Below, piece by piece: positions 10,767-23,500 of a DNA stretch of 64,000 bases. The stretch covers positions 2,480,147 through 2,544,146 of the forward strand of contig NW_006498220.1 in the NCBI RefSeq assembly GCF_000471905.2. The letters are read 5' to 3'. The notes below the pieces were generated by a model. It searched no databases. It was not told the origin of the DNA and was given only the letters and a program-made list of their open reading frames with translations. This DNA is from Amborella trichopoda. Taxonomy: Eukaryota > Streptophyta > Magnoliopsida > Amborellales > Amborellaceae. A program made the position numbers and the translations under genes. Numbering within the stretch: the stretch's first letter is position 1; every line of letters starts with the position of its first letter.

Positions 10767-13640
10767 ATGGGTGTGCCTCCTCCTCCTCCAACTGTCTCCT
10801 CCATGAAAATTCTCATGTGGAACATTTGGGGCTTCGGCGACCCCATCAAAGGCAGATTGGTCCACGACTTCAACCTAAAATTCACGCCAGGAGTGTCGGC
10901 CTTATTCAAAACCAAATCTGCCCATCCCTCCCTCCCTCCCCCTTATTTGTCAAATTTGGGGTGCCTGGTCTTGCCAATGGACAACTCTGTAAGCAAGTGG
11001 CGCCTCAGGTGGCATCTGGGTAATATGGGATCCTACCCTCCATGCCCTTACATCCTCCCAAGTGGGTGTTTTTTCTATCTCTGTGACCTTCGCCAAAACT
11101 TCTGACGGTTTCCCTTGGAAGTTTATTGCTATTTACGACGCAAACCTAGAGTCCATCGGTACCAACTTCTGGCAAGAGCTTGATTCCTTGGCCCCGTTCC
11201 TTGCATCCACTTTGTGCATCGATTGTGACTTCAACGTTACTAGATGGTCGTTTGAGTGCAATCCCAACTTCAGAATCTCCCAAGCCATGCTTGATTTCTT
11301 AGACTTTGTGGCTAGAAACCAACTTCTAGATTTGCCTCCCCAAGGAGCGGGATTCACATGGTCTAACCATTTCTCTGCCCTAACCGTTTCCAAGCTCAAC
11401 ATATATCTCACTTCCCTTGCTCGGGATTCCTTTTTCCCAGATACCCATATATCGACCACTGTCCCATTCTCCTTGATACCCTACCTATTTTGTGTCGCCC
11501 TAAAGTTGGAGTTGGCCTAGGCTTGAGGAACCCAAAATTATGGACCTCATACAAACCTGCTATGAGCCCGATTCTAACCTTGTCTAAGAGTGGGTTGATT
11601 TCTGCTTCTAGTAGAAATTGGAACTCCTTAAGGTCTCCTTGAAAGTTTGGAGCCACCAACTCCCCAGTAAATTCCAAACCTAGAAAGAAGCTCTGCTTTA
11701 GACCATGATTCCACATAAGAATGCGAACCCCTGACGCCTAGCAAAAGATCTGAAAGAACCCAATCGAAACTTTCTTACCAACTCCTCCATAAGGAAGAAA
11801 TCTTTTGGTATCAGCATTTCAGGGTCAAATGGCTCAAATACAGAGATCTCAACATGGCTTTCTTCCATAAGTTTGCCAACTTTAGAAAGTGGGACAACAC
11901 AATCTCCCATATCAAAGTCAATGACTGTCTTAGAACGGGCTCCTCTGGTGGAGAGAGCCATCATTGACTTCTTCAAGCTGTTATTTGCAGCTCCACTGGG
12001 CTCTACACCTACGATGGCTGATTTGTCCTTTCACACCATCCCTTTAGATAAGGCTTCTTGGCTTGAATGATCGTTCTTGGAAGACGAGATCCTCAAAGGG
12101 ATCAGCGATTTGGATGATCGGGCCCCTGGCCATGATGGAATTTCAGTAGCCTTTTTTAAAAAGTTTTGGGACTCCCTTGGGACCGACGTTCTTGTCTTCT
12201 TTGATGACAAGGCAATAAATGCTAAATTCATTACTTTGATCCCCAAAGTTGAAGGGGCACATGAGCTAAAAGACTTCAGGCCCATCAGCCCGATTAACTC
12301 GTGATACAAGATCTTATCTAAGGTCTTGGCCTCCTAGTTGAGAGAGTTCCTTGATTGGGTTATCTCCCAACCAAGGTGGCTTTTGTCAAATACTGTCAGA
12401 TCCTCGGTGGTGCCTTAGTGGCCCATGAGTGCATCCAGTCTAGACACCTTGCTAAGGTCCTAGGGGTGGTCATTAAACTCTATTGGGAGAAAGTTTATTA
12501 CCATGTCGACTGGGCTATTCTCTGAGACTCTTTGCAAAATGGGGTGTAGGCATTGCTGGTGGTCCTGAATCCATGGATGCATATCCAATCCTTACTTTTC
12601 CATCCTCATCAACGGTTCACCAAATGATTCTTCCCCTCATCCAAGGGCCTCTGGCAAGGGGACCCACATTTACCATTTCCTTTTACCATTGTTGCTGAGG
12701 TATTTAGCATATCCATCTCCAGGTTAAACCTTTATGGCCTTCTCAAAGGTTTCAAATTGGAAATGTGGCCCGTAGCTTACCCACGTCCAATACGCAGATG
12801 ACACTCTCCTCTTCTGCGATCCCTCTACCTAACAGGTGCACTCCCTACTCATGTTCCTCAAATGTTTGAAGTGTTTATTGGGTGTGGAGTAGATATGGAC
12901 AAATCCAAAATGATGAGGGTGGTACTCAAAACACAGACTATCAATGCTCCTGCCGCTAGATGGGAATGTAATGCAAAATACCTGCCTTCACCCTACCTGG
13001 GCTTGCCCCTGTGCATGGGAAGTTGAAACAAAGGCTCTGGAGCTACATCATAGACAAGTTCGATCATAAGCTAGCTGGATGGAAGGGTAGCTTCCTCTCT
13101 TCAGTGGGTCGAATTACCCTAATCAAGGCCACCCTCTCAAGCATTCCCATCTTCCAAATGTTGCTCTTCCACAAGCCTTCCTTGGTAGTGGCCCGCCTAG
13201 TACAACTCATGAGAAATTTCCCGTGGTTGGGAGAGGGAGGGGCGAGATACCACTTCATCTCTTGGGCCAAGGTGACCTTGCTTAAGTCACATGGGGGGTA
13301 AGGTGCTCACAATCTTAAAACTAAGAACCTCACCCTCCTGGGAAAATGGTGGTGGCATTTCACCACCCAGCATAACCATTTATGGCAAGATGTCCTCAGC
13401 AACAAATACTGATGCGAGGACACATGTGGCTCCCTAGTAGAAGGGTACACAACAACTTATCCGGGCTGTGGAGATCTATGCTTCACAACTACAACCCCTT
13501 TATAGACAAAATTCGCTTCTGGCCCAGGGTCAGTTACAAAATCCTTTTTTGGTGTGATCTTTGGATTGGCCACTCCCCTCTTAGCGAAAGGTTCCATGAC
13601 CTTTTCCCTCTTGTTAGAGACCCCTAGACAACAACATTTG
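10767..13640 (+). pseudogene. LINE ORF2: endonuclease and reverse transcriptase
   Basis: The APE-type endonuclease starts with MKILMWNIWGFGDP (10803) and continues in another frame with IAIYDANLES and GFTWSNH (11062-11520). The reverse transcriptase has RAPGHDGISVAFFKKFWDSL (12118), FITLIPKVEG and LKDFRPISPINS (12229-12300), and the catalytic box YADDTLLFC at 12791. The thumb/connection part follows (LKQRLWSYIIDKFDHKLAGWKG at 13020). Many frameshifts and in-frame stops; not functional. Confidence 0.85.
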
Positions 13641-14149
13641 ACCAATTTGAAACTCTCGGCACATCTGGAATCCTAACTTTAGTATTCCTTTGGCAGACCA
13701 TGAGTTCACCAACTTCTTGAATTTGTCTCCACTCCATCAATGGGTCTTCTTACCTACTCAAGGTGTTGGTAAGATCATTGGGACTCCTACTCCCTATGTG
13801 ACCTTCACAATTGCCTCCTTCTAGTGCTCTCACCTTGCTCGCATCCCAATCTGCCGCACGACCAGTTATATAGGCCATAACGTGGTTCCCTTAGTCCTCC
13901 CCTCCCCCTCCCAAAGTGTAGGCCCTAAAAGGGCCACTATTGACCAGATCCAATAAAGGATGCCCCCACCTTTTCATTCACTGCGACCTCGCCACAACCC
14001 TCTGGGAGATCTGCTACAAATATTTAGCTGATTGTGGGTGACTCCGCAATCCATTCCCCACCTTATTCGCCCCTTCCACTTCCCACCGTGGTTGAGGTCT
14101 GATGTCCTTTGGACGCTTCCATAGCAGCCATGATCTGGGTTATTTGGAC
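13641..14149 (+). pseudogene. LINE zinc-finger (zf-RVT-like) region
   Basis: Continuation of the LINE between the reverse transcriptase and the inserted hAT. Fragments such as HLFIHCDLATTLWE near 13970 resemble the zinc-binding domain that follows plant LINE reverse transcriptases. Frames are badly broken. Confidence 0.5.
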
Positions 14150-17100
14150 TAGTGTTTCAAAAAGAGCTAGGCGGGTCCTAGGCGGCTTGGGCGGGGTCTA
14201 GGCGGCTTAGCGCCTAGGCTGGCGCCCAGAACTTGGGCAGACCAGTAGATAAAAAAAAAGGGTGTCTATAGCCTCCAACAATATAAATGTAACTATGTAT
14301 TTTATAAAATATAAGAATTACGAATTTAGGGCACATCAAAATTCCAAATTATACTACACAACACATAGGGCACACATTCCATAAGCTTAACCATAAGTCC
14401 ATATCCAATTATGAATTATGAATTATCCATAGTCTGATTGATAGTCCACAATTCACACTCCACAATCCACATTCCACATAGTTAAAACTTAAAATTTACC
14501 AACCAAATTACCAAATCAAAGTTACCAAATACCAAACCAATGGAACCACAAATATACTATCCACCATATAAAACCAAGAGGAGGAAAACAAAAATGAAAG
14601 AAATACTTGAAGACTTAAAAGAATCTTCAATCAATGTCAAAGTTTAATCATCACTCATCATTCATCATCAGAAAAAGTAGGGTTAGCTGCATTTGCATCA
14701 TATGCATCGGAGTCGTTGCCATCATCATTGTCATCATCTTCGTCCTCTCAGTCTCTTCTGAATCTGCCTATGCTTCCTCCACCCTTGTCCTCTGTGCAGA
14801 AGATCTAGTGGCCTAGTAGGGTCAGCTGATGTCCCCGCAGCGTCCATGACCATGTCCCATGTGAATCCTTCATGCCTCTTGACCTGATCATCATCAACCG
14901 ACCACACCATAACATTGTCCGTATTTTTTGATCTGTGGGGGTCTCTCTTATTTCTCTTAGCAAACCTGTCCTTCAAGAATTGATCATACTTGACATAGAC
15001 TAGGTCATTGAGCCTCTTTGATTCAAGTTTGTTCCTTTTCTTTATATGAATTTAACAAAACCAAATGAAACTAATTAATATAAATAATTAAAATTATTAA
15101 ATATATAATAGTAATACTACAAAACAGTCAAAACTAATAACTACTAAAGTACTAAATTACTAATACAAATTACCCTTAGCCCTTCAAAAGTACTCCAATT
15201 CCACTCACATACGGACGAGGTAGTGGTTAGGTTTAAGATTCGAATGGCCAACTTTTGTAAAGTTGGAGCACTACACCCATGTTGGCTCCACCAATTGGCT
15301 GCAAAGATATAGAATAAAATCATAAATAAATAATAGAATTATAGAAATGAAACTTGATTACTTGAACAATTGAACTTGATGAACTTAAGAATATTATTAC
15401 CTGGATCAATTTTGGTCCTTTGCCACATAGCCATTGGACTCCCAAAAGACTATAATGCGCACTTGTAATTTATAAGCTCATAAGCACATATAATATCCTG
15501 GATATCCAGATCAGGGACGAGCACATCTAAACACTTATTAAATCCAATCATAATTGTGTCATTTGTGTGTATATCCTTATCAATATAAAAAAAAGCTTGG
15601 TTCAAATAATAACTAGTTGAATGCAATGGCCGATGTAGCTGCCTATCCCACTTCTCATCAATAATTTCCTGAACGGGCTTATAGCAGTTGTCATCATCCT
15701 CTAAATTTTGGTCTATCTCTCTCTTGCATTTCTTCATAGCCTCATATATGTAGCCCATAGAAGCCTTGTCCTTATCAACCATGCGAAAGATTTTGACAGG
15801 AGGAAAACATATCATAAGAGCGCCCTTCAACCCTCGCCAAACAACCTTAGAAAGGATAATATCTCTCACCTTCTTCCCAACTTGATCCTTGGACCACTTG
15901 CATGCTCTCCAGTCATCTGAGGTAAACATCTGCCTCAACTGGACTCTTCTCGAATGTATGATCTCTAGGTATAAGTACCAGGTTGTAAATCTTGTGACCC
16001 TGGGCTTCACAATCTCTTTCTTTGTAAATCTACGCATCATGCTGAGGGTGAGAGTGTGGCTATCAATGAAATTCGTAACTGACATTACCTTCTTCACTAC
16101 ACTTGATATCTCGGTTAAATCACTAAGAGCCTCAGGCATGAGGCCTATATAATGTGCTGCACATGGTGTCCAAAAGATTCTATGGTAAGTTATGTGCAAC
16201 AAGTTAGCAGCAGCAACATTAGAAGCAGCATTGTCTGTGACAACCTGTATAACAAGCTGCTCTCGAACCTCTTTGATTCCCTTCTCTATAACTTGGAATA
16301 TGTAATGGGCATCATAGATATGATCAGAGGCATCAATAGACCTAAAAAAAAAGTCCCTAAAGGACAATTCACCAGCAAAATCATCTGACTTCTTCTCTTC
16401 CTATCACTCCAAGCATCAGTCATAATAGAAACTCCATATTGAGCCGATGCGTCCTTCTAAACTTCAACAACATCCTTTGTGACACTCATCGCTTTTTTCA
16501 AAAGAGGCTCTGGAAGCTCATATAGGGTTGGGGGTTTCATCCCAGGCTCAAATTGGCCAATTGCCTCTACCAAGGTATAGAAGTTGCTTAGGCGAGTGGT
16601 ATTGAAAGGAATTCTCGCCTCATAAAACCATGTAGCAACAAAAAAAGCAGATCTGTCTCTCTCTTCCTTGATTCTATTTTCAATGGTGGTTTTCTTCTTT
16701 GTTTTCTCTCCTACAACCTCAGGGTCAGGCCGGGGCAAAAAACAATCCATAGGACCTCTAACCCGAGGCTTCTTAGCCTCCGAACTCCCAGAAGCAATTA
16801 CAACTCCCTTTCCCTTCCCCATAATAATGGATTATTCTACCTCTTGACATCCCTCCCCGTCCTCGTCACTGTCATCATCATCATAATTGACTCGAACCCC
16901 ATACCGAATTTTTGCTATGGAGCCATGTCTCTCATATTTGTTCATTTTTATAAGACTCAGAAAATTGTTTATTTCCTCTTTAACAGCATCATGAGTTTTT
17001 TTACATGGGGCAACATCCCCCCTGATACCGGTAAGATGTTCCTTGAACTGGTTTATGCTCCCTTTTGTATCTTTTCCACAAAACATACATCATATGCAAT

Positions 17101-17684
17101 TTTTATCCAAATGATTTGGGTTGTGGCCATATTTTCAGCCTGGATCACCACTTCTATTAGATCCCAAAGAAGACATCTCAAAATAATACAACTTATACAA
17201 GCAATAAAAAAAAAAATCACGTACTTTGATTACTCGATCTCCAAACTTCCACCTCTAAGATGTGTCTAAGAACTCAAATCTTTTTAAAGACCCTCCAATA
17301 GATTTATAAAATATCGAAACTTAAATCTAATATCAAGAGTAATGTTTTGATCAATTTCTCATAACTTTGAGAGACCTTTTGATTCTAAAGAAATCACCAA
17401 AAACTAGGTTTTTTGGGTTTTTCTCTCTCCAAAATGGGCTCTAATGGGTTTTAGGTCCATAACGTAAAACCTACAATTTTGGCTCCTTAGTATAAACAAA
17501 ATGACACAGTGCCCCTACCGAGTGGCTTTTCTGCCTCTGGGCGGGGTGCAGGCCTTGGGCGCCTACCTAGGCGAGTTCCTGGACGCCTAGGGATTTCTGC
17601 CTTTTTTTGACACTTAGGCCTGGGCAATGTGCCTAGGCCTTTTGGACCGTCTAGGCGCTCGGTAGTCCGCTTTTTGAATCTCTG
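14150..17684 (-). mobile_element. Near-complete hAT transposon inside the LINE
   Basis: Ends TAGTGTTTCAAAAAGAGCTA at 14150 and, reversed, CAGAGATTCAAAAAGCGGA at 17684. Flanks ATTTGGAC and ATTTGAAT agree at 6 of 8 bases, a worn 8-bp duplication. Subterminal CCTAGGCG-rich repeats occur at both ends (14160-14240, 17530-17660). It is 3,535 bp long with a whole transposase-type gene on the minus strand. Confidence 0.88.
14650..17190 (-). pseudogene. hAT transposase, BED + DUF659 + dimerisation domain
   Basis: Read on the minus strand: BED finger CMFCGKDTKG...HLTGIRGDVAPC (17086-16832); basic linker and DUF659 start (16822-16457) with FLPRPDPEVVGE and FNTTRLSNFYTLVEAIGQF; a stop near 16456; then the long block 16367-15450 with VVTDNAASNVAAANLL, FWTPCAAHYI and VTRFTTWYLYLEIIHSRR. 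After an intron-like gap (15449-15300) the dimerisation domain reads NWWSQHGCSAPTLQKLAIR and CEWNWSTF. An acidic tail ends near 14650. CERNWS has become CEWNWS. Only a few breaks, so a fairly recent copy. Confidence 0.82.
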
Positions 17685-17701
17685 ATTTGAATTGAGACAA
17701 A

Positions 17702-18175
17702 CAAAAGGATATTTCGAGGTGAGATGGCAACCATCAACGCCTTGACAGACATGGTCAAAACTCTCATCATCTTTTGGTAAAAAAATAGTAACTCTTTCAA
17801 GCATTTCTCTTACACGAGCTTTCATCATGACTAACAAGCTCTACTAAACTTAAGGCCTACTTGGATCGTAAGCGCCTCCTTTTGGAGACCGCCTAAATCT
17901 GGCCAGGCCAAACGTAAATTAAATGACTGCTTTTTGACTGAGAAACAGAAGGATATTTCGAGGTGAGATGGCAACCATTGACGACTTTAATGAAAGGGTC
18001 AAAACACTCATCATCTTTTGGTAAAAAAAAAAACAACTCTTTCAAGCATTTCTCTTACGTGGACTTTCATCAAAACTAGCAGGCTCTACTAAACTTAAGG
18101 CCTCCTGAGATTGTACGCGCCTCCTTATGGAGACCGCTGAAACCTGGCCAGTCCAAACTTAATTTCAATGCTGGC
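17702..18175 (+). repeat. Two-copy tandem duplication, period about 245 bp
   Basis: AGGATATTTCGAGGTGAGAT begins near 17706 and again at 17951. The copies run with few changes through GGCAACCAT, CATCATCTTTTGGTAAAA, TCAAGCATTTCTCTTAC and GGCCTCCT, and end in CCTGGCCA. It lies in the LINE just past the hAT right end. Confidence 0.85.
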
Positions 18176-18560
18176 TTCTTGGGCAATGCAGGTCCAACAG
18201 GCACTGAGGGCATCTCCAGTGGCCACGATGGTTTTATCTTCTTCTCCTACTACCGCTCAATCGGACATGCCGAATCCAATATAACGGGGGCCCTAGCCCT
18301 CCTTGAACGCCTCAGGAACTTAAACCCAATTGGAGCTCAACCCTACTCATTGAGGGAGACTACAAAAATGTCCTAACCTGGGCTTCAAGATCTTCACCAT
18401 GCCCGTGGAGGCTTGACAATAATTTTGACGAGATTTACCACCTTTGCAAGGATATGCACATCGTATGGAAGCGTACATGGAGAGAAGCAAATGCAGCAGC
18501 CGATGCCCTCGCTAGACAGGGTGCTACACTAGCCGGAGGCTCTCATGTAAACTCATAGGG
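18176..18560 (+). pseudogene. LINE RNase H domain
   Basis: Reads GPTGTEGISSGHDGFIFFSY and GHAESNITGALALLERLRNL (18179-18376), then in another frame DEIYHLCKDMHIVWKRTWRE and ANAAADALARQGATLAGG up to a stop at 18558. REANAAADALA is the typical C-terminal signature of the plant LINE RNase H. One frameshift lies near 18370. Confidence 0.8.
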
Positions 18561-18793
18561 GACTTCTTGAGCACATCTTGTGCACTCCTATTCCATTTTG
18601 GATACTTTTGTTTCTTGCCTCATGACTGTATAGCTTCTTTTGTGTCCTTAATTGCCTATCATTTTTTGCAACGCTTGGGGCTTTTTTGTTCGTGCCGCTT
18701 GGCATGTGGGTAGCCTATACTCGTGTAACTTTTTCTGATTTTAATAGAACAATTAGCTAATTCAAAAAAAATAAAAATATTGGATTCACTGGG

Positions 18794-20332
18794 ATTCATT
18801 GGCAACTTTAAAATGTTATGCAACTTTGCTTCAAATTGGGTATTTGGCTTGTGAGCAACTCATGCTCTCTCTTAATATTCAAATCTTGGCATACTGTTCA
18901 TGAGATTGTGCCTTGTACGAGAATCTACTTAATGTTGTTAGATGGTTTTAGGCATGATCTTAAGTTCCTTAGTGATCGCAAGGAAGCCTTGGTGAATGGG
19001 AGGAATCTTTATCAAGTTCGTGCTTAATTTCAAAGGTGTTGTATATTTTAGCTGTCTTTCTCTTAAAGAAGCTGATTTTCTGGCCAATACACAGGCAAAT
19101 GTTGGGGTTGAGAGTCTAGGAATGGGAATTTATAAATTTTTAACCCCCTGGGTGTTTCCTTTCTTATGAAATTTAATTATTCTAAAGCAAAAGTTTATGG
19201 TGCATTCCTGGATGCAACTATTCAAATTCTCTCCCTTGCTAAAATCCATCTTAGAGATGAATAGGACTTAAAACACATCTCAAGTCACTCTAGTTGCATT
19301 TCTGCTTTAGATCCATGATTTTGGTGGTCGACATTATCGACCTGTGGAATGTTATAATCCAACATCCTTCTCTAAGATGGATTTTTTGAAGGAGATCGCA
19401 TTTCAATAGGTGCATGAGTAGATTCACCAAAACCCCATTCTTTTGCTGGGCCTTTGTACTTGTTTCTGCCTCTGAAAGAAATTATGAATGATCAAAGAAG
19501 ATATTTTAATCTACAACCTATGTATCTTTAAACATGGTTTAGGCCTACAATGCATGAAGTTGGATGCTTCTGTGTTACATTCAATTGTGTAATCTCAAAT
19601 CTATTCTAGTGTTACCATATCCTCATAATCTTGCTGGCATCCATATTCCATAAATAAATTCACACACAGACACACACACACACACGCACACATATCTATT
19701 TATTTATTTATTTATACGCAATTGCTGAGATTTTGTTATTTGAGATGTTAGAATTTCATGTACTTGTCAAGCTAGAGCTCAATTGACTTATTAGTATATG
19801 AGTACAATCTCAACATCTTTTTTAAAATTTAATTTTCTTTTATATGTCTGTCAAATGTTACCAAGCTTGAGATGCATGATTGTAATTGTACACCTGGTAG
19901 TTGTTTTCTATAAAGGAAACGACAAACGTATGATCTATTAATCATTTGATTTCTTTTGTTGACCTATTGATGAAGCTTTTTATCAAGTTAGGAGTCTTGA
20001 AGCACACATTGACGCATATGAAATACAATTATGCATGGTATAACAAGAATCTGTTAGATGATCTGCCTTGTTGATATGAAAGGTGCACTAGGCTGAGCTT
20101 TGTTATACCTAGGCTTAACTTTTGATTTAATGTTGCTTTTTATGTGAACAACTTCATTTTGTTTCCTCATGGGTAGGAGATCCTTTCTTCTTTCTCTTCT
20201 TTAGCATTCTGAGTTTTCAATATGTTATCGACATTAAAATATTTTTTTCTACCGTTACCAATGCGTCCACAAACGTTTACCTACCAATTATGATATAAGT
20301 TTAGCAGATGATGCCAATACTGTTTTCTTTAG
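18794..20332. other. Spacer or upstream intron; possible LINE RNase H remnant
   Basis: No firm gene. At 19030-19130 a frame reads LSLKEADFLANTQANVGVES, which resembles the RNase H end of another LINE. Short CA and TTTA repeats lie at 19663-19715. If the IDM1-like gene has upstream exons, this is part of an intron; no PHD-type Cys/His pattern was found. Confidence 0.4.
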
Positions 20333-20577
20333 ATATATGTGTCTCTGCGTGCACTGCTGGGCCAATCAAATCCAATTGGTGTTGGAAGCTTATCTGTCAC
20401 TATTTTGAGGTCACCAAAAGATGACAATGGCGATCTTAATGCATCTCAGACGGAAATAATGATCAAGTATCACAGCAAGCTTTCTGATGCTCTTGATGTA
20501 CTGCATGAATGTTTTAATCCGATTGTTGAATCTCGTACAAAGACAGATCTTTTCTCTGATGTTCTCTTCAATAAACG
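20333..20577 (+). CDS. IDM1-like exon: start of GNAT region
   Basis: The acceptor ...ctttag ends at 20332. The exon reads [11 protein letters not shown], then a 40-residue stretch ending DVLFNK, and stops inside an Arg codon (CG|gttaga). This corresponds to the family segment just after the PHD fingers (LxxLLG, then ALxVxHECFxP and DVxF). The leftover phase of two bases fits exactly the exon at 48527, almost 28 kb away. Confidence 0.9.
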
Positions 20578-23500
20578 GTTAGATCTGCCTCGTCATATAG
20601 GAAATTTCTTTTTCCATTTTTCCTTTCCTGTAATCTAATCATCATTTATCTTGCCTGCCCCATACTTAACAGTCGTTTCTACAAATGGCATATGATTTGC
20701 ACATATTCTGTTGTTGTTGTCCACTTTTCTGGATCATTGAACATAGATCTGTTATAAAACTGCTTTTGGTTCTGGTGGCTTTGCTGCATGAGTTCGGCTT
20801 CATACTTAAAATGCTGTTGTTCCACATGTAAATAGTCATCAATTTTGTATGGACTTCATAAATAATTAGTTCATCTGGAGTGAGCCATTTCTCAATAATG
20901 ATGAGGAATTTTTATTTCAAATATTTTCTCTTGAAAATTTGAAGTGAATGTGCTTTGTTTTCTGAGCCTGCTATTTTTTGCTGGATAACTGGAACAAAGA
21001 ACACTGACAGTGGTGCAGTAATAATGAGAAGAATTTCATTTGTAATGCAGAAGATAGAATCACTTTTAGGCTGTTCATGGGGGATACATTGATGAAAGAA
21101 ACTTCTTCAGAACTACTAATTTTTTTTTTTGCTGCTTGGTTTCACTTTCTAATATTCGGGGGAACATACATATAGGTCCTCCTTTTCTTTCTCTGTGATA
21201 AACAAAGGTCTCATGTCATATTCTTTCATAGACATTACTAACTAGCTTATGTGGCTATGTGGAACTCATGGTAATAAGTTTGAAAATTTTTCTTTTCGAT
21301 TTATTCAATATATTGGAATTCCACGTACATGGGCCATTATACACTGCTGTAAATCAAATTTAAAACCCAAAACACAACTTAGGAATTTTACTTTTACTGC
21401 CAAAACAAATAGATACTATCCAAGAGCGATAACCAATATTCCACTATGTTTTTAAGTATAAAGTATGTTCCTGAAATTTCACAGAAAAATATAAAATATG
21501 ACTGAAAATTAATTAAATCAGCTGGGAAGACGTATTAGAGGATGCCTTGAGTTACACTCATAGATCTTGATATACTCCATACCCGATTCCCTGACCGATG
21601 ACGCACTTTTAGTCCTTTAGGTCTTGCTGAAATAACTTAGCCAAGGAGGCTTTTCAGGCAATAACTTTCAAACTAGGGTTTTAGAGAGCTCAAGAACTTA
21701 ATTAGGGTTTGATGTGAGCTGAATTTGTGAGTTGATCTCTTTCTTTAGGCTGGGCATCTCCCTTCTTTTTTCAAAAATACAGCAAACCTAATTTAGGGTT
21801 TTACTTGCCTCCCCCTTACTGTAATTTCTTTTTTGGTGGCATGAAAGAACATCATAGGCATGGGAGAGAGAGGAAAAATTGGGATGGGGAGAGGGAGAGC
21901 AAACTTGGGTGTGAGAGAGAGCGACAATGGCATGAGAGAGTGAGTGAGGCTTGTCATAATTTTTGGAAAGGTTCGAACAAGTTTAAACAAAAACAAAATC
22001 TATTTCCTACTTGGAGTAGGATTTCATCTAGGCATGCCTTATCTTATTTTCTAGCATGACTTTTAGGATAATTAAAAAAAATTTGTGGGGTGAGAGATTG
22101 AATCAGAGCCATCTATTCCACAAATCAGCTATCATGATTTTGGGTGGAAATTAATAACCCTATCCCCTTATAATTTGACCCAAGTCCAACTTTTATTTAA
22201 AATTTAAATAATAACCACTTTTAGCATTCTACTAATCTTCCATAATCTTTAGAAAGTCCAAAGATAATATATATTTTTAAAACTCCTACTTGAATAGGAA
22301 ATCAAATCTATTTTAAAATTAAAAGATTCCACATCCAACTAAAAGATGGCATATTTTAAAAAAATTGGGCATGCCACCCTAGGGGATCATGTGGGCCCCA
22401 CACATGGGTGGCACACACATGTGGGGGCTGGATCGTTGGTTCCCAACATTTGCCTTCTCAAGTACTAAAAATTTGGAACCCACCCTTTTAATGAATTTTA
22501 CAGCAGAAATAACATTTTAAAATTCTGAATTTTTTTGTAAAAATCATAAATACATGTATAATATCAAAATAAAATAATTTAAAAGTGAACTGGTGCCAAT
22601 GGGTCAAAATTAGCGACAATAAGGACATTTCACTTGACTCAAGAACTATGATCCACTACTGTTTTTTTATCCAACCCAACTAAGACCCATGACTCATAAT
22701 CTCAATGCAGGGGCTCATGATTGGCTTGTCAAAGTTGGACAATAAACAATTGAACCATGATATGGGAATGTGGATTTCAGCCCCCCTCCCCACTCTTTTA
22801 GGAGCAAGTCTAGCATTTCTGTAGTAAAGGAAGCTCTCTCTATGCACATGTCAATGTGTCATTTTATAAGGCTGCTTCCCAGTAATGTAGCTGTCATGTG
22901 TACATGCCATGCGAAAGTTTGTTGACTCTTTGATCCTTGTTCTCATAGGCTTAACAACCACACACAGGAGATCACACAGTTCTCCCGGCTTACAAATATC
23001 ATCCTTGGGCCTCTTTTCCACCTTAACAAGGATGACACCCACTGTAAACCCTTCTTAGTAATACCACATGCCCAGGAATAAAGGTTTTGGACATAACTAG
23101 GGCCATAAACCACCCAACCCATGGTCAGTCAATAGACACACCCCCACTGAAGTGCATATTTCACTATAAAATTTCATTTTTGCAAGCTCTCTAGTGCTTT
23201 AAGGGCTACAAAACCCAACAGCTTATCGATTTTTTGAAGTGTGCACGAACATCTGATTTTGTCTCACTGTTCAAGCTACAAAGTGGAACTATTTCAAATG
23301 ACTAAGAACATCATTTCTCTTCAAAATATGCATAAATAATGGTTGCTGAAAGTATGATCGTAACAATTGCAGATGGTTTCTTAGGAGATACCCATTATTG
23401 CATTGTTCTAATTTCAATGAATCCACACAAATAGTAAATTCATTTATTCTTTAATGGGAGAATAATGATTAAGTTTGCATGATGCCTTATTGTGATGATT

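Larger units (their letters stand above)
10513..18779 (+). mobile_element. LINE (RNase H-bearing plant type), 5'-truncated, split by a hAT
   Basis: An endonuclease, reverse transcriptase and RNase H are read in order on the + strand, interrupted by the hAT at 14150-17684. The 3' end has an A-rich tail (18763-18779). The flanks TTGGATTTACTGAG (10499-10512) and TTGGATTCACTGGG (18780-18793) agree at 12 of 14 bases, fitting a LINE target-site duplication. No ORF1 precedes the endonuclease, so it is probably 5'-truncated. The 5' boundary rests only on that match. Confidence 0.65.

Noticed and set aside
18818..19027. Possible host exon upstream of the IDM1-like gene
   Set aside because: No PHD-type Cys/His pattern; the neighbourhood resembles a LINE RNase H remnant.
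20339..20638. Independent small gene
   Set aside because: Begins at a GTG just inside an acceptor and reads past a donor at 20578; it is an internal exon.
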